A stretch of 64,000 nucleotides of DNA from Aurifilum marmelostoma (lineage: Eukaryota; Ascomycota; Sordariomycetes; Diaporthales; Cryphonectriaceae), in contig JAMXSV010000008.1 of NCBI GenBank assembly GCA_027559495.1, positions 1,488,001 through 1,552,000 on the forward strand. The letters are read 5' to 3'. Under the pieces are notes generated by a model. That model had not been told where the DNA came from. It was given only the letters and a program-made list of their open reading frames with translations, and did no database searches. This document shows, piece by piece, positions 47,101 to 59,000 of this stretch. The stretch's first letter is position 1, and each line of letters starts with the position of its first letter. The position numbers and the translations under genes are program-made.

Positions 47101-48362
47101 GCAGCTGACATGGCCATGGTTGCCGCATCCTGTGAAAGAAAGGCGAATAAGAAGATCGTTGATATCAATGATGATGAAGGACGCAAGGCGCAGAGACTGA
47201 GACCTGTGCGATCCTGCATGTATATGGGGAAGGCAACCAGAAGCCTAATATATCAGTCCTCTTCATGCCCAACCTAATCCACCAGCATAAATTCAAGGGG
47301 GAATATTAAGGGCTGGCGCTCGGGCAGCCACGTATACTGCCGAACACTAGGTGCAGGACCTTCAGGTTCATCGATAGCGCTTCGTTGCGAGAGGACAGGC
47401 GTGGCAGCCCCGTCCAGTGGTAGGCGCATCTCGAAGCTACCCCAGAGATGCGAGCTATTCTTCCTCGTGGACATGCATCTGACCATAACATTCTGGAGGG
47501 CGAGCAAGTTGCAGACACCCATGTCGTGCGGCGTTTAAGGCTATCGACAGCCGAGAGGCAGTGACTTGATATACTCACTAGTACACTCATCTCAGAAGCC
47601 ACACAAGTACCGCAGCCATTGGCTAGGGAGGCTTTCCGTATCTGCAACTTTTCCCCGGGTAGCTGTGACTAGCGGAGGCGGGCTGCACGCTGCGTGTCGA
47701 ATTCCGGACAAGTTGCGCGTTGCAACACCCTGGCCATACGCCTTTCAGAGGTCCAATCGGAGCCAAGGAGATAGGTAGCTAGACAGGGCAATGAGGACAG
47801 CCCCAGGAAGGAAGATTTTGATGCACAAAGATTAATGGCCCTGGAGCAAGAGGGAAGGACTGACATCAAGCTTGAGCCAACCCGCCCCGCCCCCCCCCCC
47901 CCAACCCCGAATGAAAAAAGAAGCGGGCAAAATACATGCGAGGTTTTCAAATGCAGAAACACCGTTCCACATGTTTCTTGGGTACCTAACACGAGGCATT
48001 GCATACCACTCACATGATCCTATGGTATTGTAAAAAAAAAACCACCAGGTATACACACTGGTCCAGTCAACATGTGACAAGCGGCGATCCGCAAGACCTC
48101 TCCTTTCCCCCTTAGAAATCATCGCAGAGACAGTGATGCCCAGCACATGCACACACGAGAGGTAATCCAACAAATGGCAACACAACATAAAAGACGTTGG
48201 AAGGCAGCGAGGGTGAGACTCTCGGCTGCAACCTGTCACTGAGGTAAGCTGTCCGAAGAGCATTGCCCCAGAAATGACCTTTTCCCGTCTGTATGATTAC
48301 ACGTATCGCATCGTGGTCGTATGTTGCCATTTCCATTTCATCCCGTCCCAAGAACCGTCCTC
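44102..48362. other. Intergenic, gene-poor
   Basis: This 4.3-kb stretch contains no gene I can support. It has homopolymer runs of G (about 45590-45603), A (about 46809-46829), C (about 47890-47902) and A (about 48032-48040). Frames are short and lack motifs. Confidence 0.5.
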
Positions 48363-50408
48363 TTACACCTCATCCTCCAGGAATTTGTACGCGAACTTGA
48401 AGTCGGCCTTTCGACGGTTCATCCTGTAGTTTATTTACGTCAGTAAAGCCGTCGCATGTGACAAAGTGTATACAAAGGGAGAAGTAGACGGAAAGAACTA
48501 GTAAATGTGGACTCACCAGGTTGATTCGTAGTCGAAGAAGCGATATGTGCCCTGCTCAAACTCCTCGGTGATGTTTTTCGGCTCCTCGTGCCTTTGAAAC
48601 CAGGTCTGGTACTGCTTATGGAAGCGCCATGCCTGGTCCTTCAGCGCTTTGGCAGACAGATACTGCTGATAAGACCCTTGCTTGTAGTAAAAGGCGTAGA
48701 AGAGGGTGTCGTTCTCCACCTTGGAAGGCTGGTACAGCGCAGGATTGTCGACCAAGGGCAGACTCTCCTTGGGCCAGGTCGCCGAAGTGTCCCACCAAGA
48801 GTCAGGCTGTTGTATTCTGATGGGCTCAGAGTCACCGACGTCGGGGGCGGTATCTCTCGAAGCTGCCACCAGTCTCTCCGTTGCCAGGTTCATCGGTGTC
48901 TTGACATTCGACTTGGTTGTCTCCCACGCGTCCACCAGATCGTCCAGGGAGGAAGGGAGGTGGTATATCGACTCATCTTCCTGTGGCTCCGCAGGTTTCA
49001 CACCGTTCGTCACGCCGTTCGTCTGAGCAACCTTTGGTGCTGCCGCTGCCGGTGCTGCTGCCGCTGAGGGTTCGGCGACAGCGGGCGCCTTGCCTGCAAC
49101 ACGTGATGCCTTAGCTCTAGGAGCATCTGGCTTGGGGGTAGACGACGACGACGCAGGGACGTGTGCACTTGACACAGCTGGCGTGGCTGCCGGTGCTGGC
49201 TTCTGCTCTGCCGGGGATGGTGCGGCTGCTGCCATCTGGATAGAGGATATGCTAGGAGAGCTAGTCGAGCTAGCCTTGGATTGACCTGCAGGGAAGGGAG
49301 TGACCCCGACTGCTGGATGCGCGCTCGGTGGGGGCGGTAGAGGTGCTATGCCGACATTGTTCTTGTCCGCGGCTGCAGCTGCCGCAGAGGCGTACTTGAG
49401 TCCTTCGCCTGGAGGCCTGGTCGGCACTGACGCGGGCTTCATCATGGCCGGCGCGCTGGCGGCCGGCCCATTTCCGCCGGTGGACAGTGTGGGAGTGTGC
49501 AGTGTCGCAAGAGTTGGCAGCGGTGACTTGAGCTGCGATGAGCTCTTGGGCTTCCCGGCGCCACCCGCAGCATCTGCTGGTGCCCTCTCCTTGCCCCGCG
49601 CCGCCGCCGCACTCGATGACCGTGCTTCCACCTCGGGGGTGTCATCCTGCACCGACTGCGTATCCTGACTCGAGACCTTGTCGTTGTCCTGAACCATTCC
49701 AAACTGGTCCTCCTCCTCGTCGAGATTCAGGTCGTCGTACATCGTGTCGTCCTCCACGTAGTCCATGGACTCGCCCTCTTGTACGTAGTATTGTATCGCA
49801 TCTTTGATGTCGTTGACCTGGTCCGCATCCACGCCGCCGTTCACGAGAGACCTCCGTATCAGCTCGAGCTTGCCCTGGTGCCACTTGTGCTTCTCGATGG
49901 TGTCGTCGATCTCGCCCATCCGGCCCGCGTTGTCCTTGCTCTTCTTGCCCTTTTTTGCCGACTGTAGGGTTTCGCGCTCGGCCTCGAGCGCCTCGATGCG
50001 CTGCTCCAGCTCGTCGATCTGGGTGCCGAGGAAGTCACCGGCCTCGATCTTGGCCTTCTCCTTGGGATCTAATGTGGCTGCAGCAGACAGCCCCTCCTTT
50101 GAGAATGCCTTGGTCTTCATCAGCTTCTCAACAGCCTTGAACTTCTCCATCCTCGACTCAATTAGTTTCCTCTGCTCCATTAGAGGACCCTTGTCCTTGA
50201 TATCATTGCTTGCTGCCCATGTCTTGATCTGGTCTCGCAGTCTCTGAAGCTTCTTTATCTCCCTCTTGAGGCTGTCCTCAAGCTTCTCCTTCTGCGCCTG
50301 GCTGCTGGCCTGCTCAATCTTCTCATAGATCTCATCAAACTCCTGGATGCCTTCAGTGACTTTCTTGAAGCACTTGTCGACTTCCTGCATCAATTTTCTG
50401 GCTGCCAT
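48363..50408 (-). CDS. not3: CCR4-NOT complex subunit Not3/5
   Basis: Two exons, 48517-50408 and 48363-48423, give 650 residues. The N-terminal domain is the long coiled coil typical of Not3/5 (KLMQEVDKCFKKVTEGIQEFDEIYEKIEQA, then LRDQIKTWAASNDIKDKGPLMEQRKLIE). An acidic linker and a long Ala/Pro/Ser-rich region follow. The NOT box at the C-terminus runs from about residue 560: DNPALYQPSKVENDTLFYAFYYKQGSYQQYLSAKALK, WRFHKQYQTWFQRHEEP, GTYRFFDYESTW. The last 19 residues, MNRRKADFKFAYKFLEDEV, come from the small final exon and complete the conserved end. The protein is a scaffold of the deadenylase complex controlling mRNA decay and transcription. The ATG at 50406-50408 begins the coiled coil exactly. 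Confidence 0.97.
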
Positions 50409-51509
50409 TGTGAATGGCTGCCCTCGAGGGTCTGATCGCGTTTGTTTCGACGTTCACGGGTTCGACTGGTGGTGGTGGGTGGGGGTATGGTACGCGTCGA
50501 GGGGTAACTGCAGCAGCCCAGCAGCAACAGTGCTAGAGCGATAAATCAGTTGAGGGACTGTTTCACAAGTCACTTGCATCAAAGCAACAACGACAAACAA
50601 CAGTTTAATGTTTAGGATTGAGAGGAGGGAATGTCGCATATCTTACCTTGGGACGACAGAGAGGGTGGGCTACACAGATGTGGAACGTGTTGGCAGTCTG
50701 GTCTGAACAGACACAACAGGTTCTGGTGTTGGGGTCTTGTTTGTGGTGGAGAGCGCAGGTGTGATGGGAGTGAGATCAACCAGCAAGGCTGCAAATGCTG
50801 CTACAGCAAACAGGTGAAAGAAGCAATGCTGCATTGCGAGATGGCAGGCAACTGATGCGCGCCAGAGGGGGTGTCAGAGACCCACTCTTATGTTAAAATG
50901 GCGGGTCCTCATAGGCGCGTCATTCAATAGCACGCTTCACCAGAATGGGTAAGGCGGCAAGGCGGTACACATCCCGCCCTGCTGGGCCCCCGGGAGTGAG
51001 CTGCACCAATGCACCATCAAGCATCTGCAACGTCCACTGCCTCCTAATTACACCCACAGCATACTTTTGCTGGGTCTGATAGTCTCACTGTTGGGGTGCT
51101 GGGGTGCCTGATTTTGCCCTTCTTTTTCCTTCCCCTACTGCTATCAGCAGTCAGCCACTTTTCTGTTCTGTGATTAATCCCTGATAGCAAGAGCTACCCA
51201 TCTCTGCAGTCATTTTGACTCATATATTTCTTCTACGCTTCTGAGTGATAGCCTTTCTCCCCCCTTCCCTCCAACTTTCCTTTGATAACATCCATAACAC
51301 TGGATGCTTTGGTCCCAGCTGTACATGATCAAGAACGTGGGTCGACAATAAGCTGAGTTCTCCCAGCTGTGGTATTGCTTTGCGAACAGTGCTGGCCAGA
51401 GTGGTACTCTACCTAGGTCTCTGTGTTTCAACAGCTCAGCTGCCACTGCACATCAATACTCCCAGCCCACCGACCAAATCTCAAGAAGCTATATGCGGCT
51501 GCTGCTACC
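50409..51509. other. Intergenic, divergent promoter region between Not3/5 and DTD
   Basis: This 1.1-kb stretch lies between genes transcribed away from each other. It is unremarkable apart from CT-rich leader sequence near 51250-51290. I see no gene. Confidence 0.45.
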
Positions 51510-52282
51510 ATGAAGGGTAAATACATTTCTCACCGGCTCTTATACCTCATTCATGTTTCTCATGCAGAATCACAGTCATCCTCCAACGTGTACTCTCAGC
51601 CTCTGTCACTGTTGAAAAAGAGCTTGTCTCATCAATAGGCAGAGGTGTCCTAGTGTTTGCAGCCATAGCCCCAGGAGACACAGAGAAAGATGCTGAATCC
51701 ATGGCTGCAAAGGTTCTCAAACTGAGGCTATGGGATGATGACAACGGCGGAAGGGTAACTTCATCCTTGTCCTCCTTTTCTGGCCCCCACCAAGCACCAT
51801 CCACGGTCCATATGACCCATCACCTCATCATTCTCAGCTGGCGCGCGCATGTGTGATCTAACATGGCCTCCTCACATGACAGTGGAAAAAGAATGTACAG
51901 GACATCAATGGAGAGGTCCTCTGTGTGTCTCAATTTACCCTACTAGCCTCAACCAAAAAGGGCAACAAGCCTGACTTCCATGGTGCGCTTGGAGGCATTG
52001 AGGCTAAAGAGCTGTACCAGTACTTCTTCACAAAGGTGCAGGAGGGCTATGCAGCTGACATGGTAAAAAATGGCGTATTTCAAGCCATGATGGAAGTTGC
52101 TCTTGTCAATGATGGACCAGTATGCTCACTCTCCCCGTCCCCCCTTTGTGCTCCTTATACACCGAAGAGAGGTGTCTGACTAACGCCTGCGTTGCTCTCT
52201 ACAGGTCACACTAGAGCTCACAGCTGGCTCCTCGCACAAATCTGACAGGCCGGCTATTGCAAGCAATAATCAGACCAAATAA
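51510..52282 (+). CDS. DTD1: D-aminoacyl-tRNA deacylase
   Basis: Four exons, 51510-51516, 51576-51754, 51883-52119 and 52205-52282, give 166 residues. The enzyme removes D-amino acids (and glycine from tRNA-Ala) wrongly attached to tRNA. The sequence starts MKVILQRVLSASVTVEKELVSSIGRGVLVF and shows both active-site motifs: VSQFTLLA (the SQ-x-T motif) and NDGPVTLEL (the N-x-GPVT motif holding the cis Gly-Pro). The last intron falls exactly between GP and VT. The first coding exon is only 7 nt (ATGAAGG), and the acceptor used is the second of two nearby AGs, since only it restores the family N-terminus. Length is slightly above the usual 150 because of a polar C-terminal tail. Confidence 0.94.
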
Positions 52283-53197
52283 CACACCCCCTGTACCAAA
52301 CATAGGGGTGATATATAGAGCATCATCACCTCAAATCTCATGTCTATTCTTCTGAACCCCTACCTGTGAACTGACCTAGTAGTGGTGGTGGCTGGTCAGG
52401 GCCGCCTCACAATACCAAAGTCAGCTAGCTTGTTGGGCATGCATATCTGCCGCACCAACGCTCTAGGGTCTGCAAGTTCAGAAACCCCAGCAATCATGAG
52501 AGACTCTAGACTCGGCATAAAGACCTTGTTTTGAATAGAACAATAGACCAGAGTCTGAAGAGACTGAGAGCAGGTTTCCCATCATACATGTTGAGTTTTG
52601 AACCCAAGTGAGAGGGAGCTTAACTTTGAAGAAACCTGCATAGCTGAAAGCTGCAGTCATCATGACCAGAAAAGCAGAAAGGGCATTATGCAGTCCCGCA
52701 AGCATATTTCGCCTGATAGTGTCGTTTCAGAAAAAAATAGCAGGCTGGGAAGCAAATCAGGGTCCAAAGAGGAAGGATTGATCTTGCATGTGAGTCCCTT
52801 CCACAAGAACACCCCCTCTCTCGGGTCCCTCATCGCCTAGGGTCAGCCCCACGGTGACAGGGATCTAGGTCAGCGGAATGCCCCGCTCTGCGGGAGCTCT
52901 CCATGGAATGTTCACGAAGGTGCTCTAGTTGGCTAAGTATTTTGGTCCCAATTCTCCTCTAAAAAAGCAAGCTTCCTGGCATGCTACGAACATTTCTGTC
53001 GAGCTGACGGTCAGACAGACAGACCCCCTTGCCCAGCTCTACTACCGACTCCTCAAATATTAGTACCTGCAGTCTTGACTTCGTCTCCGCCTAACTGCAC
53101 CTTCTCAGCCCATCAACTGAGTTCACAATCACCCTCGTTCAACCGATCCAAACTTCTCCACCATCTCCTCGGGTTTCCTTAAGGATCAAAGGCAACC
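52283..53197. other. Intergenic upstream of the cyclophilin gene
   Basis: This 915-bp stretch holds the 3' end of the deacylase gene and the promoter and leader of the cyclophilin. I see no supported gene. Confidence 0.45.
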
Positions 53198-54549
53198 ATG
53201 GCTACGGAAGAGACTAAGACTGCATCTGCGTCTCGCAGCCGCGTGTTCTTTGATGTGCATGTCGGCCAGCGAAACGCTGGGCGCATCATCATGGAGCTGT
53301 ACAATGATGTTGTGCCCAAGACGGTAGGTCACCCGGCCAGACGAGGACATACCTGCCTCACTGTAAACATTTCGAATCTGCTAATGAAACATCTACCAGG
53401 CCGAGAACTTCCGCTCGCTCTGCACAGGAGAGAAGGGGATCGGCAAGACCGGCAAGCCCCTCCACTACAAGGGCTCCGAATTCCACCGTGTCATCAAGCA
53501 GTTCATGATCCAAGGTGGCGACTTCACTGCGGGCGATGGAACCGGCGGCGAGAGCATCTATGGCGAGAAATTCGCCGATGAGAACTTTGAGCTCAAGCAC
53601 GACCGGCCATTCCTCTTGTCGATGGCAAATGCCGGACCTGGTAAGTCTCACATGTGCCCCCATCTCTAGCTGGAAGACAGCAGGAGAAGTAGGAAGAGCA
53701 AAAAACGAGATCCTTGGCCGGCTGACACGTTCAACAGGCACCAACGGCTCTCAGTTCTTCATCACTACCGTCCCGACCCCTCACCTGGACAACAAGCATG
53801 TTGTCTTTGGCGAGGTTCTGTCCGGAAAATCCGTCGTGCGGCAGATTGAGAACCTGCGCACGGCAAGCGGCGACAAGCCCGTGCAGCCCGCACGAATCGT
53901 CGACTGCGGCGAGCTGACTGGTGAGGACGCCGTGGCCATCACCTCGCAGTCGGGCAAGCCCGACGCTCTGGGCGACGCCTACGAGGACTTTCCCGAGGAC
54001 GAGCTGGAGAATCTGAAGAGACAGGGCCCCGAGGGCGAGAGCATGGATGCCATCCCCGCCGCCAAGATCGTGCATATCGCCACCGAGTGCAAGGACTTTG
54101 GCAACAAGGCCTTCAAAGCGGGCGACTTCGCATCTGCCCTCGATAAGTACGAGAAGGGCCTGCGGTACCTGAACGAGGACCCTGATATGCCCGAGGGCGA
54201 CGAGGGCAAGGAGCTCAAGGCCAAGGCGGACGCGATACGGTTCTCGCTGAACAACAACGGCGCCCTCATGAACATCAAGATGAGCAACTGGGATGATGCC
54301 GCTAGGATGGCTCAGTCGGCCCTGGCCGTCAGTGGTGTCAAGGACGCCGATAAGGCCAAGGCGCTGTATCGTCGGGGCTTCGCGCTGGTCCGCCTCAAGG
54401 ATGAGGATGCCGCCGTGGATGCCCTGACAGAGGCGAGCAAGCTGGCACCCGGCGACTCTGCCATCACCAAGGAACTGGGTGATGTCAAGAAGAACATTTC
54501 GGCACGCCTGGCAAAGGAGAAGGCTGCGTACAAGAAGTTCTTCACCTGA
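53198..54549 (+). CDS. cpr6: Cyclophilin 40-type peptidyl-prolyl isomerase with TPR domain
   Basis: Three exons, 53198-53323, 53400-53640 and 53738-54549, give 392 residues. The N-terminal cyclophilin domain has RVFFDVHVGQRNAGRIIMELY, FHRVIKQFMIQGGDFTAGDGTGG, FLLSMANAGPGTNGSQFFITT and HLDNKHVVFGEV, including the catalytic Arg in FHRV. A linker and tetratricopeptide repeats follow (KDFGNKAFKAGDFASALDKYEKGLRYL; NNNGALMNIKMSNWDDAARMAQSAL; KALYRRGFALVRLKDEDAAVDALTEA). This is the Cpr6/Cyp40 layout. The TPR part docks on the C-terminus of Hsp90, so the protein is a co-chaperone. The cyclosporin-contact Trp is His here, as in Cyp40. The start is the ATG at 53198, in the strong context CAACCATGG. 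Confidence 0.96.
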
Positions 54550-56077
54550 GAGGAGGGCTGTAACTCGAAGACACGAGCGCGACTGGCGCGGTGAACTCAC
54601 CGAAGACAATCCGGGTGACTCTCGTTCACTTTGGAACGAAATTTTTCCGGGGATCTGGGCTGGACACTTGGAAGGAGAGGGACTGATACACTAATACCAA
54701 AGGCCGTGAGTGCCATCTAACAAGAGAATCACGGAGTCAACACGAATTGACCGTACTTCATCTGCCTGGAATGCACCGCCTACTGCTGATGTTCACCTTG
54801 CAATTTCCCTCGAACTGACAGCAGACCTTCATGCACAAAGAACCTCCCCGGCGTTGTGTAACCATGCTGGGACACTGGGCTCTTGTATGACCGTCGCTAG
54901 GAAAGCTCTCAATACCAAGTCACGATGCACAATTCCCACCTCTGACCGAATAGCTAGCTACGCACACGGAAACCACACACATGAAACACAGGTTGCCTGT
55001 GTGATTTCCCCCACTCCGCGTCCGCCCTGGCACAACCAGGTCTTACAGCACCTCCCCTCACCCTCCTTCATGTTCACACCGGCACACCTGTCTCTCGTAC
55101 CTTTGTGGGTTCCTGATTCATCTAACTGATACTTCTGTGTGTAATGATCAGCAGCGCCATCGAGTAAGACGCTGTTGATAGATTGACAGCCTCGAAGCGA
55201 TCGAAATATTCCTCTTTTTCTTGTCCATTTTTAATTTATAAAAAAAAAAATAGACCCGGGGTGATGTTCGGGTATCAGGATCGTAGTGCGGGCATACTCG
55301 TCAAGAATGCCGCTAAGGTTCACAGGCAGGATGTATACGTTGTATGTACTACCACATGACCATCAACCCTCAAAAACACACTGTGGTTCGGTTCAAGGTA
55401 TTACCGTTCCACAACAGAAAGGATATGGAGATTCAGCCAAACTTGATGTCTGTAATGGTAGGTGTATTTTTTGTTTTGGTCTTCTTTTCCCCCCCTTCTA
55501 TCCAAGACAGAAAACTGGAATTTAATCATCATCGTCGTCTGCAGCATATTTGTACATGGGAACATCCTGTATAGTACGCGAAGTAGGTATCGTCATGAGA
55601 ATAACAATGTCAACCCGTCGCATCAGCAGTCGCAGTGGCACGGACGGTGGGTGAGAATCCTGAACAAGAACGCCGCCTCTCCAAAAATGCATCATCGTAT
55701 CCAAAGGACGAAACACCGCCTGCCTGCCCCATCCCCCCTCCCCATCGACCCGACCGCGTGTGGTTGAATCATTCAGCCTGTATCATAGATAAGGAGAAAG
55801 TCGATGATGGTGTGGGTAGCGCGTGCCAGGTAGGGAAAGAAAGAAGGAGAAAAGGACAAGATAAAGAAGAAGAAAAAAAGAACAAGAAGAAAAAGCAAGG
55901 CAGCACGAATTGGTTGACTCCCTCTTTTCTCGAAGCCAACCCAGTAGTAGGACTGTCGTCAAAACCCAACAGTGAGTACACAAGAGAAACATTTGCCAGT
56001 ACGATATGTATGAAATCAGACTTCCACGCGCAGCTTGCTTAATACAGTGGACCCACAGCCATGGTCGTCACAGGTGG
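54550..56077. other. Intergenic between convergent genes
   Basis: This 1.5-kb stretch separates the ends of the cyclophilin and RasGAP genes. It has an A run at about 55240-55250 and a purine-rich block at about 55838-55900. I see no gene. Confidence 0.5.
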
Positions 56078-59000
56078 TCAATGCCGTGAAGACTCGAAAT
56101 CCTTCCACCCCTCCACAAGGCCTCCAAGCCCAAGGGACCTCCCTTTCTCCTTCTCTCGTCTCATTGTGCCTGTTGGCGTCGTCGCACCAGACTTGGCAGT
56201 ATCGTCACCGGCGCGGGAGCTGCTTGGGAACTGAAGGCCAGACTGGTCTCTCGAAGAAAAGGCGTCTGGATCGTTAATCTTCTCACGGTCCATCTTTCGA
56301 AGAATCCCCGCAATGAACTTTTTGGCGTTCTTGCCGCTTCGCAGCGACTTGATCACGTTTGGGGATCCATGGCCGGAACGGTGCGAGCCGCCTTGAGATG
56401 GAGTGGTCCAATGGGGCGGCTTGTGATGCCGGCTGTGGGCGCGTCGCTCGGCCGATTTCTGCAGGCGGGAACCGTGACTTCTCTCTTCATCAAAGGAGCT
56501 ACCTCCAGATGAACCAGGTGGCCGTTCGGGCTCTGGCCAGGGGGTCATGCTGCTCCCTCGCGAGATGGTGCTGGTGTTTGAGTCGGCAAAGCTGATATGG
56601 TCCATAGCGTCAGCGAGGACAAAATCTGAGTCGGTAGGCAAGCTTGAGTTCTCGTTGTCGGCTGCACGAACGGCGTCGATGTGGCTCATGCACACATCCG
56701 CCCGCTCCTGAAGAGCATCACAGTATCTGTGGAATCGGAGGAGCTCCCCATCGTATTGGCCCTCGCTAGTGCTGCCCTTGTTGTGATCCATCCATAGTCT
56801 GACGAGCGAGGCATAGCTGCGAGCGTGGTCGATGAGGAACGGTAGCGAGGGGAATCCTTCTCGAGCCATCGGCGACAGGCGGCCGAGTATAGTGACCGGG
56901 GTTGAATACGAAGCCGGTAGGACGGCGGTCTGGCGCTCAGCAGGGATCGCACACACTTCGTCGATAAAGTCTTTTAGCCCCTGTCGGCGAGAGGTCAGGA
57001 AGCGGTTCATAGGCTCCATCCAGACCTCCTTCTTGCCGATGCTGGAGAGGTTTGCCAGCGCCTGCAAGGCTTTTGCAATGAGCGTCAAGGTCCGTTGGGC
57101 CCTCGGGCGGGGATAATCTCGTAGCAGGCCAAAGAGCTTGGGGTTGAGTATGGCTGGGCAGATGAAGCGCAGGAAGAGGAACCCAGAAACGCTGGTGAAG
57201 GCCACCGTCCGAAGGAAGTCTCCGTACCGATCCTCGGCCACAGCACGGATATACTTCAGAATGTGCCTGAGCTCAGGTGGAAACTTCGAGGCAGACCTGG
57301 CGACGCACTCCCATATTTCGTTGGTGAACTGCAGCAGCTGGTCCCAGTGCTGATTGATGTCCTCACCCTGCTGCACCTTGCCGGGGTCGACCTCGCAGTT
57401 CGGGTTGATCTCATTGATCTCGAAGATCTTGTGGCCAAGGATTTCCTCGACATAGTCGCTGCCCAGGCGCCTCATGTAGAACTCGAGAGCCTGGGTGAGC
57501 AGCGAGTTGCCACGGAAGAGGAGGTTGGCCTCACCAGCCAGTGTCTTGCCCATGTCCCGGAGCGCCTCTCGTTCGTCAGCATTGGCGACGTCCAGAGCTT
57601 CGCTCGATCTCAAACGCCTGCTGAACCTCATCTTCTTCATCTGGGCCTGTTGTCCGATGCCGTCGATCTCATCCTCCACAAGAGCCATCAGCCACTCACT
57701 TGAACTGTTTGTGACCTGGAAGATATTCAGGAAGAGCTCAGCCAGTCGCCGAAGCTGTCCAGGCAGGGCCTCGGAGATCTGGCTGGTCAGTCCTAGGCTG
57801 AACTTATGAAGCATCTCGGAGATCGGCTGGTAATCTCGCGCCATGAATACGATGAGCTCCTCGTGCCGCACTTTGCAGAGTAACGTCCCAATCAGCTGGT
57901 GTCTATCATCGTAGATCTGACGCCACTCTTCGTGATCCTTTCCACGGTCCAATTGTTGTAATGGGATGTCCACAACGCCGCACTTGATTTCAATCAGGTT
58001 GCCGCCTCTCTGTAGACGCTGGGCCGTATAGAGCGGGAGACTCATGCCGTCCAGGTTCCCTTCGTATCGTTTCAAGATGACCTGCAGGATCGGCATCTCG
58101 GCTGAGAGGTCTGCAAATTCACAGTCGTCGCGCCAAAATGGTGTGCGAGTGGCCGTCTTCGTGATTGTTCGGGCTCGAATGTCCCCATCAAGATGAACCT
58201 CCGCAAAGTAGTTGCCGACCCATGCGTCTTGTTCCCCCTTGCCGTACCGCTCCCGCGAGGAGCTGCTCTGCGGTGAGGTTGGTCCGCCGAATTTCGCCTC
58301 TATTATACGCAAGCTGATCGTCTTTTCGATCCTGAACATATCAGAGGTGGGCTCCGCCTCAAAGTCCGTGACCTCTACGACTGGCTCCTCCTCTGCGTCG
58401 TTCAGAGCATATATCTCGGGCACCGTAAAAGCCCTCAGCAGGACAAACCAGACCTCAAATAGTATGCGATGGTCCAGAGATATAAAGACGGGTCTGAAGA
58501 GGGAGAGCTGGGTTGACGTCGAGGCGTAGGTGGGGACGATGGCCAGACAGTAGTCCTCGTCCAGAACAGACCTGTCGAGCTGTTGTATGGCACACCGCGA
58601 TAATTGTGATAGCGGAATCACCCCGTGGAGCTGGCCGTCGCTCTCTGTGATCAGCTTGAGCTCGCCGTTGTCGTAAAGAATGCACGAGACCTTTCTCCAT
58701 CCCGACTGTGCTGCCCGCAGATCGCGCGTTGACGCTCTGCTCACAATCGCGCGAGGCGAGTGCGCAATACCTTTGTCCCATATCGCGAGCAAGCTGACCT
58801 TGATCACATTCGGCGTGTTGGATGCGGTCGACGAGCCTCGCCTGATAAGCTCGGGTCTCGACTGTGAAGTAGGCGTCGTGGTCTGGCTGTTGCTGCCGGT
58901 CCGTATTGCGCCGGGCCGCAGCTGCTGCCAGCTCAACAGCGCGGCCAGCCACAGGTCCACCTCGTCTGGCTTGGAAGGCCACAACAGCACCTCGGCGCCG

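Noticed and set aside
53731..54609. 292-codon open frame on the minus strand
   Set aside because: It is antisense to the cyclophilin TPR region and is a mirror frame without family features.
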